This document shows, in pieces, positions 1 through 6,745 of a stretch of DNA of 15,173 nt (position 1 is the first letter of the stretch; every line of letters begins with the position of its first letter). The translations under genes were made by a program, and so were the position numbers. The notes under the pieces were generated by a model. The model made no database searches and was not told where the DNA came from. It saw only the letters and a list, made by a program, of their open reading frames with translations. This DNA is from Desulfuromonadales bacterium (GTDB lineage: Bacteria; Desulfobacterota; Desulfuromonadia; Desulfuromonadales; BM103): assembly GCA_030640215.1 (NCBI GenBank), contig DAOWJU010000058.1, positions 1 through 15,173 on the forward strand. Direction: 5' to 3'.

Positions 1-118
<118 letters not shown>

Positions 119-171
119 TTATTTCAGTCTGAATAGATATTTATCAACAGGGCCAGATTTAACCGGATGCC

Positions 172-200
172 ACTATAAAAAGGCAGAACCGCTTTGTCAA
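172..200 (-). promoter_or_regulatory. sigma70-type promoter for leuB
   Basis: On the minus strand there is a perfect -35 TTGACA (195-200) and a -10 TATAGT (172-177), separated by 17 bp. It lies about 65 bp upstream of the leuB start. This is the best-matching promoter in the window. No leader-peptide attenuator or T-box was recognised in the short leader. Confidence 0.75.
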
Positions 201-286
201 ATGCTTTCAAACTGAGCGGAACATATTGCTTTTGCGATAAAACCTGGATTTATAAAGCTACAAGAACGCTTCTGGCCTACTCTGCT

Positions 287-308
287 TACATTCATTCTAC
301 ATTCATTC
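287..308. repeat. 11-bp perfect tandem repeat, two copies
   Basis: The unit TACATTCATTC occurs twice head to tail (287-297 and 298-308) in the leuB upstream region. It is just upstream of where plus-strand transcription toward 500 would probably begin. Its function is unknown and it may be simple slippage. Confidence 0.7.
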
Positions 309-499
309 AAACATGGGCACGTCTAAGGCATATATATACGCTACGATATGGACAGTAATACATTATTATGCCTAACTATGTATATTTATATGACCTTTTG
401 CTTACATTTCAGAATTGCCTTAACCTGATATCGTTCATTTTCTCTCAATTAGTGGCAAAACAGAAACTTGACGTTATAATCAACCCAGAGGGGATATCC

Positions 500-637
500 A
501 TGAAAAAAATCATTTTACCATTGTGTATCACTATTCTCGGCTTGGCCGTTGCAAAGTTCTTCTTCGGTGTTGACATCGAAGGCCTCGCTGAAGGATTTAT
601 AGATTTCCTGTCTGACATTCTCGACGGCCCAGGCTAA
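500..637 (+). CDS. small hypothetical membrane peptide, 45 aa
   Basis: The family is not recognised. The peptide starts MKKIILPLCITILGLAVAKFF, which is a basic tip followed by one hydrophobic segment of about 17 residues. The remainder is short, acidic and amphipathic (several D and E, few basic residues), ending in DGPG. It could be a single-pass inner-membrane peptide or a short secreted peptide. The start at 500 is preferred over an in-frame ATG at 368 because AGAGGGG lies 6 bases upstream, whereas the extra 44 residues from 368 look non-coding and lack a ribosome binding site. The gene converges on livF, with both stops flanking the 653-691 hairpin. Absence of a clear promoter and the small size keep confidence moderate. 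Confidence 0.5.
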   Translation: MKKIILPLCITILGLAVAKFFFGVDIEGLAEGFIDFLSDILDGPG

Positions 638-652
638 AAAAGCTCGCATTTC

Positions 653-691
653 AAAAAAAAGCGGAAGAGGTTGATCAGAGCCCTCTCCCGC
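653..691 (-). terminator. Rho-independent terminator after livF
   Basis: Read on the minus strand, a 10-bp stem (682-691 pairing with 661-670, one G-U pair, 11-nt loop) is followed at once by eight U residues (653-660). It lies 36 bases after the livF stop and ends the liv operon. In the plus direction the hairpin lacks a U tract and has an A-C mismatch, so it should act mainly on livF transcripts. Confidence 0.85.
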
Positions 692-726
692 ACTTTAAAA
701 AGATTTACCAGTTCGTTGAATTTGAG

Positions 727-1434
727 CTACAGCCCCAGGTAGGCCTCCTTGACCTGTTCATTATCTAGCAGGTTCTCAGCGGTGTCCGTCAGAGTAATGC
801 GGCCATTCTCCATGACATACCCACGATCAGCAAGTTTCAAAGCTTGATTAGCGTTCTGTTCGACCAGAAAGACAGTCGTCTTCTGTTCTTGATTGATCTT
901 CTTGATAATTTCAAAGATCTGCTTGATGATCAGAGGTGCCAGTCCCAAAGAAGGCTCATCCAGTAGCAACACACGAGGACGTGCCATTAAGGCCCGAGAA
1001 ATAGCCAGCATCTGCTGTTCGCCACCACTTAAAGTACCACCTAACTGAGAACGGCGTTGAGCGAGAATCGGGAAGAGATCGAAAGCATAATCGATATCTT
1101 TCTGAATTTCGCTCTTGTCGCGACGCAGGAAAGTCCCCATTTCCAGATTTTCCAGAACCGACATACCCGGAAAAATCCGGCGACCTTCAGGAACTTGAAC
1201 CAGACCCATGGCAACAATCTTGTCTGTCGCCATCTTATGAATCGGCGTACCCATGAAATAGATTTCACCGTTACGGGGCGGAGTGACACCACAGATCGTC
1301 ATCAGGGTCGTACTCTTACCAGCACCGTTGGCACCGATCAGAGTAACAATCTCACCCTCGTTGATATCAATAGAAATACTCTTCAGGGCCTGGATATTGC
1401 CGTAATAAGTATCAACGTTACGTAGCTCAAGCAT
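727..1434 (-). CDS. livF: branched-chain amino acid ABC transporter ATP-binding protein LivF
   Basis: This is one of the two cytoplasmic ATPases that power LivHM import of leucine, isoleucine and valine. The 235-residue protein matches the usual LivF length (about 235). The Walker A motif GANGAGKS is near residues 34-41, the ABC signature LSGGEQQ is around 137, and Walker B LLLDEPSLGLAP follows around 155. The chosen start (1434) is the second of two in-frame ATGs six bases apart: GGAGG abuts the first ATG with no spacing but lies six bases from the second. The start overlaps the livG stop by 8 bp, indicating translational coupling. The reading frame stays open further upstream, but those residues overlap livG and are not LivF-like. 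It is the last gene of the operon and is followed by a strong terminator. Confidence 0.95.
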   Translation of the reverse strand: MLELRNVDTYYGNIQALKSISIDINEGEIVTLIGANGAGKSTTLMTICGVTPPRNGEIYFMGTPIHKMATDKIVAMGLVQVPEGRRIFPGMSVLENLEMGTFLRRDKSEIQKDIDYAFDLFPILAQRRSQLGGTLSGGEQQMLAISRALMARPRVLLLDEPSLGLAPLIIKQIFEIIKKINQEQKTTVFLVEQNANQALKLADRGYVMENGRITLTDTAENLLDNEQVKEAYLGL

Positions 1435-2269
1435 CAGCATCCTCCCCGAGATAGGCTTCGATGACTTTCGGGTTGTTGCGGATATCCATAGGTGACCCTT
1501 GGGCAATTTCCTTGCCATATTCCATAACGTAAATCCGATCAGAAATATTCATAACCAGCTTCATGTCGTGTTCAATCAGTAAAATCGAAATTTTTTCCTT
1601 ATCGCGGATACGCACGATCAGTTCGTCGAGAGCTTTGGTTTCCTGAGGGTTCATACCAGCGGCAGGCTCGTCAAGCAGCAGCAGGAATGGATCGGTTGCC
1701 ATGGCACGGGCAATCTCAAGACGACGCTGGGCACCGTAAGGCAGATTCTTGGCGAACTCATCAGCAAAATCGACCAGACCGACCTTTTCTAACAGATCAT
1801 AACTGATTTCAATCGTCTCGCGCTCCTGGCGCCTGGTTTTACTGCCGCGCAAAATGGCGCCAATAATACTGGTTGTGGTTCGGCAGTGCCGGCCAATCAT
1901 GACGTTTTCAAGCACCGTCATATTCTGAAACAGACGAATATTCTGGAAAGTTCTGGCCATGCCTATGGTTGTCACCCGGTTCGACTTGAAACCATTGATC
2001 TTTTGCGACTTACCCTCGGGAGGGTGAACCATAACAGCGCCATTAGTCGGCTTGTAAATCCCGGTTACACAATTAAAAAAAGTCGTCTTGCCGGCACCAT
2101 TTGGGCCAATCAAAGCGACAATTTCGCCAGGGCAAACGTTTAAAGAGACGGCGTCAATAGCACGCAGACCACCGAAATCCATGGTCAGGTCTTTGACGTC
2201 AAGCAGAACATTATCAGGCTCAGCCATGGTTTTACTAACCTCAGGCATTGTTTTGCTAACCTCTGGCAT
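1427..2269 (-). CDS. livG: branched-chain amino acid ABC transporter ATP-binding protein LivG
   Basis: This is the partner ATPase of LivF in the branched-chain amino acid importer. From the start at 2269 it is 280 residues, slightly longer than typical LivG (about 255). Walker A GPNGAGKT lies at about 55-62. The LivG-type signature YGAQRRLEIARA and Walker B LLLLDEPAAGMNP follow in the expected order. The extra N-terminus is a tandem heptapeptide (MPEVSKT twice) before MAEPDN, created by a 21-bp duplication. The start at 2269 has GGAGG six bases upstream, while an ATG at 2275 abuts the GGAGG directly. ATGs at 2248 and 2227 are also in frame and would give shorter forms. The start overlaps the livM stop by 14 bp. 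Confidence 0.94.
   Translation of the reverse strand: MPEVSKTMPEVSKTMAEPDNVLLDVKDLTMDFGGLRAIDAVSLNVCPGEIVALIGPNGAGKTTFFNCVTGIYKPTNGAVMVHPPEGKSQKINGFKSNRVTTIGMARTFQNIRLFQNMTVLENVMIGRHCRTTTSIIGAILRGSKTRRQERETIEISYDLLEKVGLVDFADEFAKNLPYGAQRRLEIARAMATDPFLLLLDEPAAGMNPQETKALDELIVRIRDKEKISILLIEHDMKLVMNISDRIYVMEYGKEIAQGSPMDIRNNPKVIEAYLGEDADA
2228..2269 (-). repeat. 21-bp tandem duplication at the livM/livG junction
   Basis: Two 21-bp copies lie head to tail on the minus strand: 2269-2249, beginning ATGCCAGAGGTTAGCAAAAC, and 2248-2228, beginning ATGCCTGAGGTTAGTAAAAC. They differ at three positions, all third codon positions in the livG frame. Each copy contains an ATG in the livG frame and a TAG in the livM frame. 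Only the first TAG is used to end livM. Confidence 0.85.
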
Positions 2270-3488
2270 TGGCATCCTCCGTCACTACCTTGCGGCCAGC
2301 ATATTTGCGGCGCACATTGGCAATCAATCCTTCAGGACGGAAGATCATCATCAGCACCATCACAGCACCGAACATCAGCATCCGGTATTCAGCGAAGGCT
2401 CTTAAATATTCTGGCATCAAGATCAGCACCAGAGCAGCAACAATGACACCTATAATCGAACCCATACCACCCATAACAACGATAGAAAGCACCAGGGCTG
2501 ACTCCATAAAAGTGAAACTGTTCGGGTTGATATACGTATTTCTTGACGCAAAGATAACGCCAGCCAGGCCAGCCCAGAAGGCACCAAAAGCATAGGCACC
2601 TAACTTGGTCCTGGCCATATCAACCCCCATGGCGACACAGGCAATTTCATCCTCGCGCAAAGCCATCCAGGCGCGTCCGATACGTGAGTCTTTGAGTCGA
2701 TTGGTGATAAAGATGGCAAAAAGGACCATTAGAATCATCAAGTAATAGGTATAAGTCGTTGCGGTATGAATACTCATCTCCGCGCCGAAGAAGCCGGGGC
2801 GTGGAATGTTCGCTATGCCCTTGGCACCATTAAAGACCTCTTCCCAGTTCTCAATAACAATCTTGGCTATGGAACCAAAACCAAGGGTAACGATTGCCAG
2901 ATAGTCACCACGTAGACGCAATATCGGGAAACCGAGAACAATTCCGAATAAAGCGCCCATCAAACCGCCGAGGGGCAAGCTTATCCAGAAGCCAAACCCA
3001 AAGAAACTGTTCAGAACACCATAAGTGTAAGCACCAACCGCAAAGAAAGCGACATAGCCAAGGTCCAGCAAGCCAGCAAGGCCAACCGTGACATTGAGGC
3101 CAAGACCGAGCACAACGAAAATCAGGGCCAACACCATAATATTGGTCTGATAGATATCGACGACCAACGGAAAGACGAGGGTCACCAGGGCAAGAGCAAT
3201 CAGAACCGGCTTGAAGATCTTCGGATCTTCCAGTAAGCGTTGCCCAAAACCAGGTAAAACTGACTCTTCTTCACCTTGTTCAGCTTTTTTATTTTTGAGT
3301 TGCCGCCTCTCCATTGCCCAGCGCCATACGATAGACAAGACAAAAGCACCAATTGCAACCCAGAGCATATTGATCCAGCGCCACTCAACAATATTCTTGA
3401 GGGTATTAACCTTGACCACCATCAATGGAAAGGTCAGGAAAACAAACCAGATCGAGACCAGCAAAGAGCGTTTAATATTATCAACCAT
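2256..3488 (-). CDS. livM: branched-chain amino acid ABC transporter permease LivM
   Basis: This inner-membrane permease subunit pairs with LivH to form the translocation channel. At 410 residues it is close to the long form of LivM (E. coli LivM is about 425), with an extra N-terminal membrane region (two hydrophobic segments before residue 60, then a charged loop rich in K and E around 60-80). The core includes the GLGLNVTVGLAGLLDLGYVAF region, the loop with the ALREDEIACVAMGV motif that contacts the ATPase, and a final hydrophobic stretch before FRPEGL. The start at 3488 has only a weak AGG upstream; livH ends 45 bp before it. The stop overlaps the livG start, so the two are probably coupled. 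Confidence 0.93.
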   Translation of the reverse strand: MVDNIKRSLLVSIWFVFLTFPLMVVKVNTLKNIVEWRWINMLWVAIGAFVLSIVWRWAMERRQLKNKKAEQGEEESVLPGFGQRLLEDPKIFKPVLIALALVTLVFPLVVDIYQTNIMVLALIFVVLGLGLNVTVGLAGLLDLGYVAFFAVGAYTYGVLNSFFGFGFWISLPLGGLMGALFGIVLGFPILRLRGDYLAIVTLGFGSIAKIVIENWEEVFNGAKGIANIPRPGFFGAEMSIHTATTYTYYLMILMVLFAIFITNRLKDSRIGRAWMALREDEIACVAMGVDMARTKLGAYAFGAFWAGLAGVIFASRNTYINPNSFTFMESALVLSIVVMGGMGSIIGVIVAALVLILMPEYLRAFAEYRMLMFGAVMVLMMIFRPEGLIANVRRKYAGRKVVTEDANARG

Positions 3489-3533
3489 TAGTATTTACCT
3501 AACATTGTATTCATAACCTACTTCTATGCAGAC

Positions 3534-4436
3534 TTAGACCTTCTGTTTGACAGCTTTGCCAAGTAGGCCAGAGGGCCGCAGGATCAGGATTAATACCAGG
3601 ACGCCGAAGGCAAATACGTCTTCGTAAGCGCTGGAGATATAACCAGCGGCGTACGCTTCGGTCAGGCCCAGCACCAGAGCACCAAGAACGGCACCCGGAA
3701 TATTGCCAATGCCGCCAAGGACTGCCGCCGTAAAGGCTTTTACACCTGCCATAAAACCAATATAGAAATTAATCTGTCCGATATAAGAGCCAACCAGCAC
3801 ACCACCGATTGCCGCCAGGACTGAGCCAATGATAAAAGTCATAGAGATGACATTATCAACGTTAACACCGACCAGGCGAGCCATGGTCATATCCTGTTGA
3901 GTTGCCCGCATCGCTTTGCCTATCCGGGTATATTTAATCAGCACGGTCAGGCCAACCCTGCTAACGGCACTGGTTACCAAAATGACCAGTTCAGGCGAAC
4001 CCATGATATGTGCAATCGGCTCCATAAACTCGAAATCAGGGATGAGTGCTGGAAACCGCAGGAAATCCGGAGTTTGTGCCAGAAGAACATAGTTCTGCAG
4101 GAACAGCGACATACCGATGGCACTGATCAGAGGAGAAAGGCGCGGAGCGTTTCGCAAAGGGCGATAAGCGATCTTTTCCAAGGTGTAGCCATAAGCCGCT
4201 GCGTAAATCACAGCAATAAGGCCTGCCAGGATCAAAATAGAGACCCCGGAAAAACCATAGATCGTCAGCACTCCGGAAACAATCAGAGCAACAAAGGCAC
4301 CGATCATATAAATTTCACCATGAGCGAAATTTATCAGTTGAATGATGCCGTAAACCATCGTGTATCCCAACGCAATCAAGGCGTAAATACTGCCTCGGAC
4401 CAAGCCGCTGCTGGAGAGTTCAAGAAAATATTCCAT
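3534..4436 (-). CDS. livH: branched-chain amino acid ABC transporter permease LivH
   Basis: This is the second permease subunit of the importer. Its 300 residues match LivH (about 300-308). The N-terminus contains GSIYALIALGYTMVYGIIQL and then NFAHGE, both characteristic of this family. Further on are RPLRNAPRLSPLISAIG and an ATPase-contact loop RATQQDMTMARLVGV, with the C-terminus LRPSGLLGK. The ribosome binding site is poor: AAGGA sits about 15 bases upstream, with only a purine-rich GCGGAAAA closer. Together with the hairpin at 4531-4557 this suggests lower output of permease than of LivK, which is the usual stoichiometry for such systems. Confidence 0.94.
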   Translation of the reverse strand: MEYFLELSSSGLVRGSIYALIALGYTMVYGIIQLINFAHGEIYMIGAFVALIVSGVLTIYGFSGVSILILAGLIAVIYAAAYGYTLEKIAYRPLRNAPRLSPLISAIGMSLFLQNYVLLAQTPDFLRFPALIPDFEFMEPIAHIMGSPELVILVTSAVSRVGLTVLIKYTRIGKAMRATQQDMTMARLVGVNVDNVISMTFIIGSVLAAIGGVLVGSYIGQINFYIGFMAGVKAFTAAVLGGIGNIPGAVLGALVLGLTEAYAAGYISSAYEDVFAFGVLVLILILRPSGLLGKAVKQKV

Positions 4437-4530
4437 CGATGTTTTCCGCTGTCCTTAAAGGTGAGATTCCAACAAACGACCAGCTGTTTTTGCTTTTGGC
4501 TCTTGTTGATTAGTTATAACAGAAAAAATG

Positions 4531-4557
4531 CGGGGGACAGGCTAAGCCCGTCCCCCG
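4531..4557 (-). terminator. terminator-like hairpin between livK and livH
   Basis: An 8-bp GC-rich stem (4531-4538 with 4550-4557) is extended after one mismatched or G-U position by three more pairs (4540-4542 with 4546-4548), leaving a 3-nt loop. On the minus strand it is followed by CA and six U residues; on the plus strand by five U residues. It lies 25 bases after the livK stop. It is probably a partial terminator or an mRNA-stabilising hairpin that keeps livK transcript more abundant than livHMGF, since the operon continues downstream without another clear promoter. Confidence 0.7.
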
Positions 4558-4582
4558 TTTTTATCATCATTCGTTCAGCTGA

Positions 4583-5704
4583 TTACTTCAGCTCAACAAA
4601 TTTTCCATCTTGAACCTGAAAGACGGAGAAACCAACACCTTCGGCATCACCTTTAGCGTCAAACTTGATTTTGCCGACCGCAGTGTCAACATAAGAGTTT
4701 TTGAGAGCTTTTTCCAGCGCAGCATACTCAGTGCCACCGGCAACTTCAATCGCGTTGAGAATAACCTGCATCGCGGCATAACCTTGGTCAAAGAAAGTAC
4801 CAGGCTCTTTTCCGTACTTGCTGATGTAGTCTGCCTTAGCCTTTTGGTTGACGGCATAAGAAGAAACATCCATAGGACCGGTTGCATAAACACCTTCAGC
4901 GTCTTTGCCAGCGATTTCGAGGAAACCGTTACCTTTAACACCGTCAGGACCGATGAAAGGGATTTTCATGCGCTTCTTGTGCATCTGGGAAACCAGTTTG
5001 GACGCTTCTGGATGGTAACCACCGAAAATAACCGCGTCAGCCTTTTCGCGACGAACTTTCTGCACGACTGCTGAGTAATCCATAGCGCCAGGGGTCACAC
5101 CTTCAAAGAGAACAACTTCAGCTTTACCGCCAGCTTCTATAAATTGCTTGGCGAAATCAGCAAAACCTTTGCCGTAGTCACCCTTGTCATGAAGGATGGC
5201 AATTCTCTTGGCGCCAAGTTTGTCAGTAGCAAAATCGGAAGCGAGTTTGCCCTGATCATCATCAGGAGCAATTGTACGGTAGAAGTTCGGGTAATCGCCG
5301 CTCTGGGTCAGAGGAGGATTAGTTGCCGAAGGGGAAACAGCAATAATTTTTGCTTCTTTATAGATACCCATAGCTGCTTTGGTTGCTCCGGAGCAAACAT
5401 GGCCGATAACCACGTCAACACCTTCGGAAACCAGCTTTGTAGCAGCATTGGTAGCAATCTCAGGCTTGCACTGATCGTCCATAGGCAGTACTTCTACCTG
5501 CATGCCAAGCACACCACCGGCAGCGTTAACTTGTGCGGCAACCATTTCGGCGGCTTCCTTGGTAGGGATACCGTAAGGGGCCAAGTCACCCGTATGGGGA
5601 CCAGCCACACCAATCTTTATCGTGTCTGCTGCAAAACCGGTAGCTGGCATAATCAGGCCCAACAAAGCCACCATAACAAGCTTCTTAATTACTGACTTAC
5701 GCAT
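4583..5704 (-). CDS. livK: branched-chain amino acid ABC transporter substrate-binding protein (LivK/BraC family)
   Basis: This periplasmic receptor captures leucine, isoleucine or valine and delivers them to LivHM. It is 373 residues from the start at 5704. A Sec signal peptide is clear: MRKSVIKK, a hydrophobic core, then ATGFAAD with likely cleavage after FA or FAA; no lipobox cysteine is present. The mature part begins DTIKIGVAGPHTGDLAPYG, the type I periplasmic-binding fold entry typical of the family. The start is supported by AAGGAGG four bases upstream. An in-frame ATG at 5731 and one at 5746 give non-signal-like extensions without ribosome binding sites. It is the first gene of the operon and has its own sigma70-type promoter. 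The ligand is inferred from family and context. Confidence 0.93.
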   Translation of the reverse strand: MRKSVIKKLVMVALLGLIMPATGFAADTIKIGVAGPHTGDLAPYGIPTKEAAEMVAAQVNAAGGVLGMQVEVLPMDDQCKPEIATNAATKLVSEGVDVVIGHVCSGATKAAMGIYKEAKIIAVSPSATNPPLTQSGDYPNFYRTIAPDDDQGKLASDFATDKLGAKRIAILHDKGDYGKGFADFAKQFIEAGGKAEVVLFEGVTPGAMDYSAVVQKVRREKADAVIFGGYHPEASKLVSQMHKKRMKIPFIGPDGVKGNGFLEIAGKDAEGVYATGPMDVSSYAVNQKAKADYISKYGKEPGTFFDQGYAAMQVILNAIEVAGGTEYAALEKALKNSYVDTAVGKIKFDAKGDAEGVGFSVFQVQDGKFVELK

Positions 5705-5760
5705 ACTGCCTCCTTGTTTGAGAATCAACATGTTGTTTATGACCAAAAGAATAGTCTTTT

Positions 5761-5790
5761 GTTATAAGAGAAAGGACCTTCGTACGTCAA
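5761..5790 (-). promoter_or_regulatory. sigma70-type promoter of the livKHMGF operon
   Basis: On the minus strand, -35 TTGACG (5785-5790) is followed after 17-18 bp by TTATAA/TATAAC (5761-5767). It lies about 57 bp upstream of the livK start. No operator was recognised with confidence. Confidence 0.7.
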
Positions 5791-5838
5791 GATTTAATCA
5801 GAGGGGAGAGAACTAAGGAGGTAATTATCTGGTTTTCG

Positions 5839-6019
5839 TCCGGAAACGGTCAATTTTATGCAAAGTGGAATGGGCCTCAATCTCGGCGTCAATCTGCACA
5901 TTTGATTGTGCGGCGTAAAGTACTACGCCTCCGCTCAAATGCTAGATTTCCTTGACCTTGCGAAAAATTACTCGTTTCCAAATCGAAAACTACACTTGTG
6001 TCTATCTAGAGTTTCCGGA
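5839..6019. repeat. MITE-like palindromic element with terminal inverted repeats
   Basis: A perfect 9-bp inverted repeat bounds 181 bp: TCCGGAAAC at 5839-5847 and GTTTCCGGA at 6011-6019. Inside, CATTTGA (5899-5905) pairs with TCAAATG (5935-5941). Nested within that, GGCGTA (5912-5917) pairs with TACGCC (5924-5929), so the centre can fold into a long hairpin on either strand. ATCTGG occurs just outside both ends (5827-5832 and 6029-6034), but this is too weak to call a target-site duplication. No transposase is present. The sequence resembles a dispersed intergenic repeat I associate with desulfuromonad genomes, which is memory-based and unverified. It could alternatively be a structured RNA. 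Confidence 0.55.
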
Positions 6020-6127
6020 TGGGCACTAATCTGGCTTCAGGAAAGTTTTCGGGGCCTTCGGGGCTAAAAGACAGAAGATATTCAAAGATTAAGCTACGCG
6101 CAACCCGGATTTCAGCGAGGGTGTGAA

Positions 6128-6601
6128 TTACAAGTAATCTTGACGACTATAGAGACGCAAGTCCCGCTCGCTGAGCAGTTCTGAATGCAGGCAACCGAGT
6201 CGCTGGCAGATACCGATGCATTGTGAGAAATGGGCCTTCTGCGAAGTAAAAAGTGCGACCAGATGGGCACCACAGGGGCAAACATTATAGAGCGGGAAAG
6301 GTTCAGAACAGGTCGGGCAACAGATCTCAACGACTTCGCCTAGCTGTTTTTCGAAATCGATAAAAGTCCGTCCCCGATCACCAATCACAGGGCTGATAAC
6401 CAGCAAACCTTCACTTGTTTTGTTTTTTATCTTGAGAGTGAGACCAAGGTGTCCATGAAACTGCGCTTTATCCGTCAAGATCGTATGCCCGTTCGGACAG
6501 TAACACTCGGTAATGACTTCGCCCTTCTGCGGATCTTGATCAACGATGACTTCGCGCTTTTGTGACTGGTGCCCACCCAGTAAGAGCCAATTTATAGACA
6601 T
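6128..6601 (-). CDS. conserved Cys-rich, probably zinc-binding protein of unknown function
   Basis: Its function is not known. The 157-residue protein has ten cysteines in paired clusters: C33/C35 with H39 (CYCPNGH), C94, C95 and C98 (CCPTC), C108/C110 (CPCG), C128/C132 (CIGIC) and C137 with H139. This spacing suggests one or two zinc-ribbon-like sites. A short beta-rich middle section (about 50-90) links the first cluster to the others. There is no signal peptide or membrane segment, so it is probably cytoplasmic. The start at 6601 is supported by AAGGG about eight bases upstream; the frame is open to 6673, but those 24 residues lack a good ribosome binding site. I recall similar CPNGH...CPTC...CIGIC proteins in unrelated anaerobes but no name. 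It follows pyc on the same strand after 144 bp and a hairpin, so it may be separately transcribed. Confidence 0.8.
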   Translation of the reverse strand: MSINWLLLGGHQSQKREVIVDQDPQKGEVITECYCPNGHTILTDKAQFHGHLGLTLKIKNKTSEGLLVISPVIGDRGRTFIDFEKQLGEVVEICCPTCSEPFPLYNVCPCGAHLVALFTSQKAHFSQCIGICQRLGCLHSELLSERDLRLYSRQDYL

Positions 6602-6693
6602 AGTCACATCCCTTAGGAGTCTGTCCGAGAATAGGGGCCATGGCGAATTAAAGGTTTTTATTAATCCCTGCAATAAATATCATTTTTTCTCAA

Positions 6694-6730
6694 ATGAGGG
6701 AAGCACAGAAGTTATCCAGGCTTCCCTCAT
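6694..6730 (-). terminator. hairpin after pyc, possible terminator
   Basis: A perfect 11-bp inverted repeat (6694-6704 and 6720-6730, 15-nt loop) begins 15 bases after the pyc stop. No U tract follows on the minus strand (the next bases are TTGAGAAAAAA), so it is not a canonical intrinsic terminator. It may protect the 3' end of the pyc mRNA or terminate weakly. Confidence 0.5.
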
Positions 6731-6745
6731 GCTATTCATACATAA

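Larger units (their letters stand above)
5705..6127. other. gene-free region between livK and the Cys-rich gene
   Basis: It contains the livK promoter (5761-5790), an isolated perfect Shine-Dalgarno-like TAAGGAGGT at 5814-5822 on the plus strand with no usable start codon after it, and the MITE-like element (5839-6019). From 6040 to 6127 there is a GGGGC-rich stretch with two near-identical 9-mers (around 6049-6066) but no clear terminator for the Cys-rich gene. Short reading frames inside the element are open in more than one frame and on both strands, so none is called. Confidence 0.6.

Noticed and set aside
453..470. Sigma54-type promoter suggested by TGGCA followed by TTGA.
   Set aside because: The GG and GC elements are not at the required spacing of ten bases, and the -12 GC is missing.
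368..499. Longer form of the small plus-strand protein starting at 368.
   Set aside because: There is no ribosome binding site before 368. The extra residues are not protein-like, and a good site precedes the ATG at 500 followed by a basic-hydrophobic N-terminus.
5823..6062. Short peptides encoded within the palindromic element, in two plus-strand frames and one minus-strand frame.
   Set aside because: They are interrupted by stops, lack start codons with ribosome binding sites, and openness in several frames fits a non-coding repeat better.
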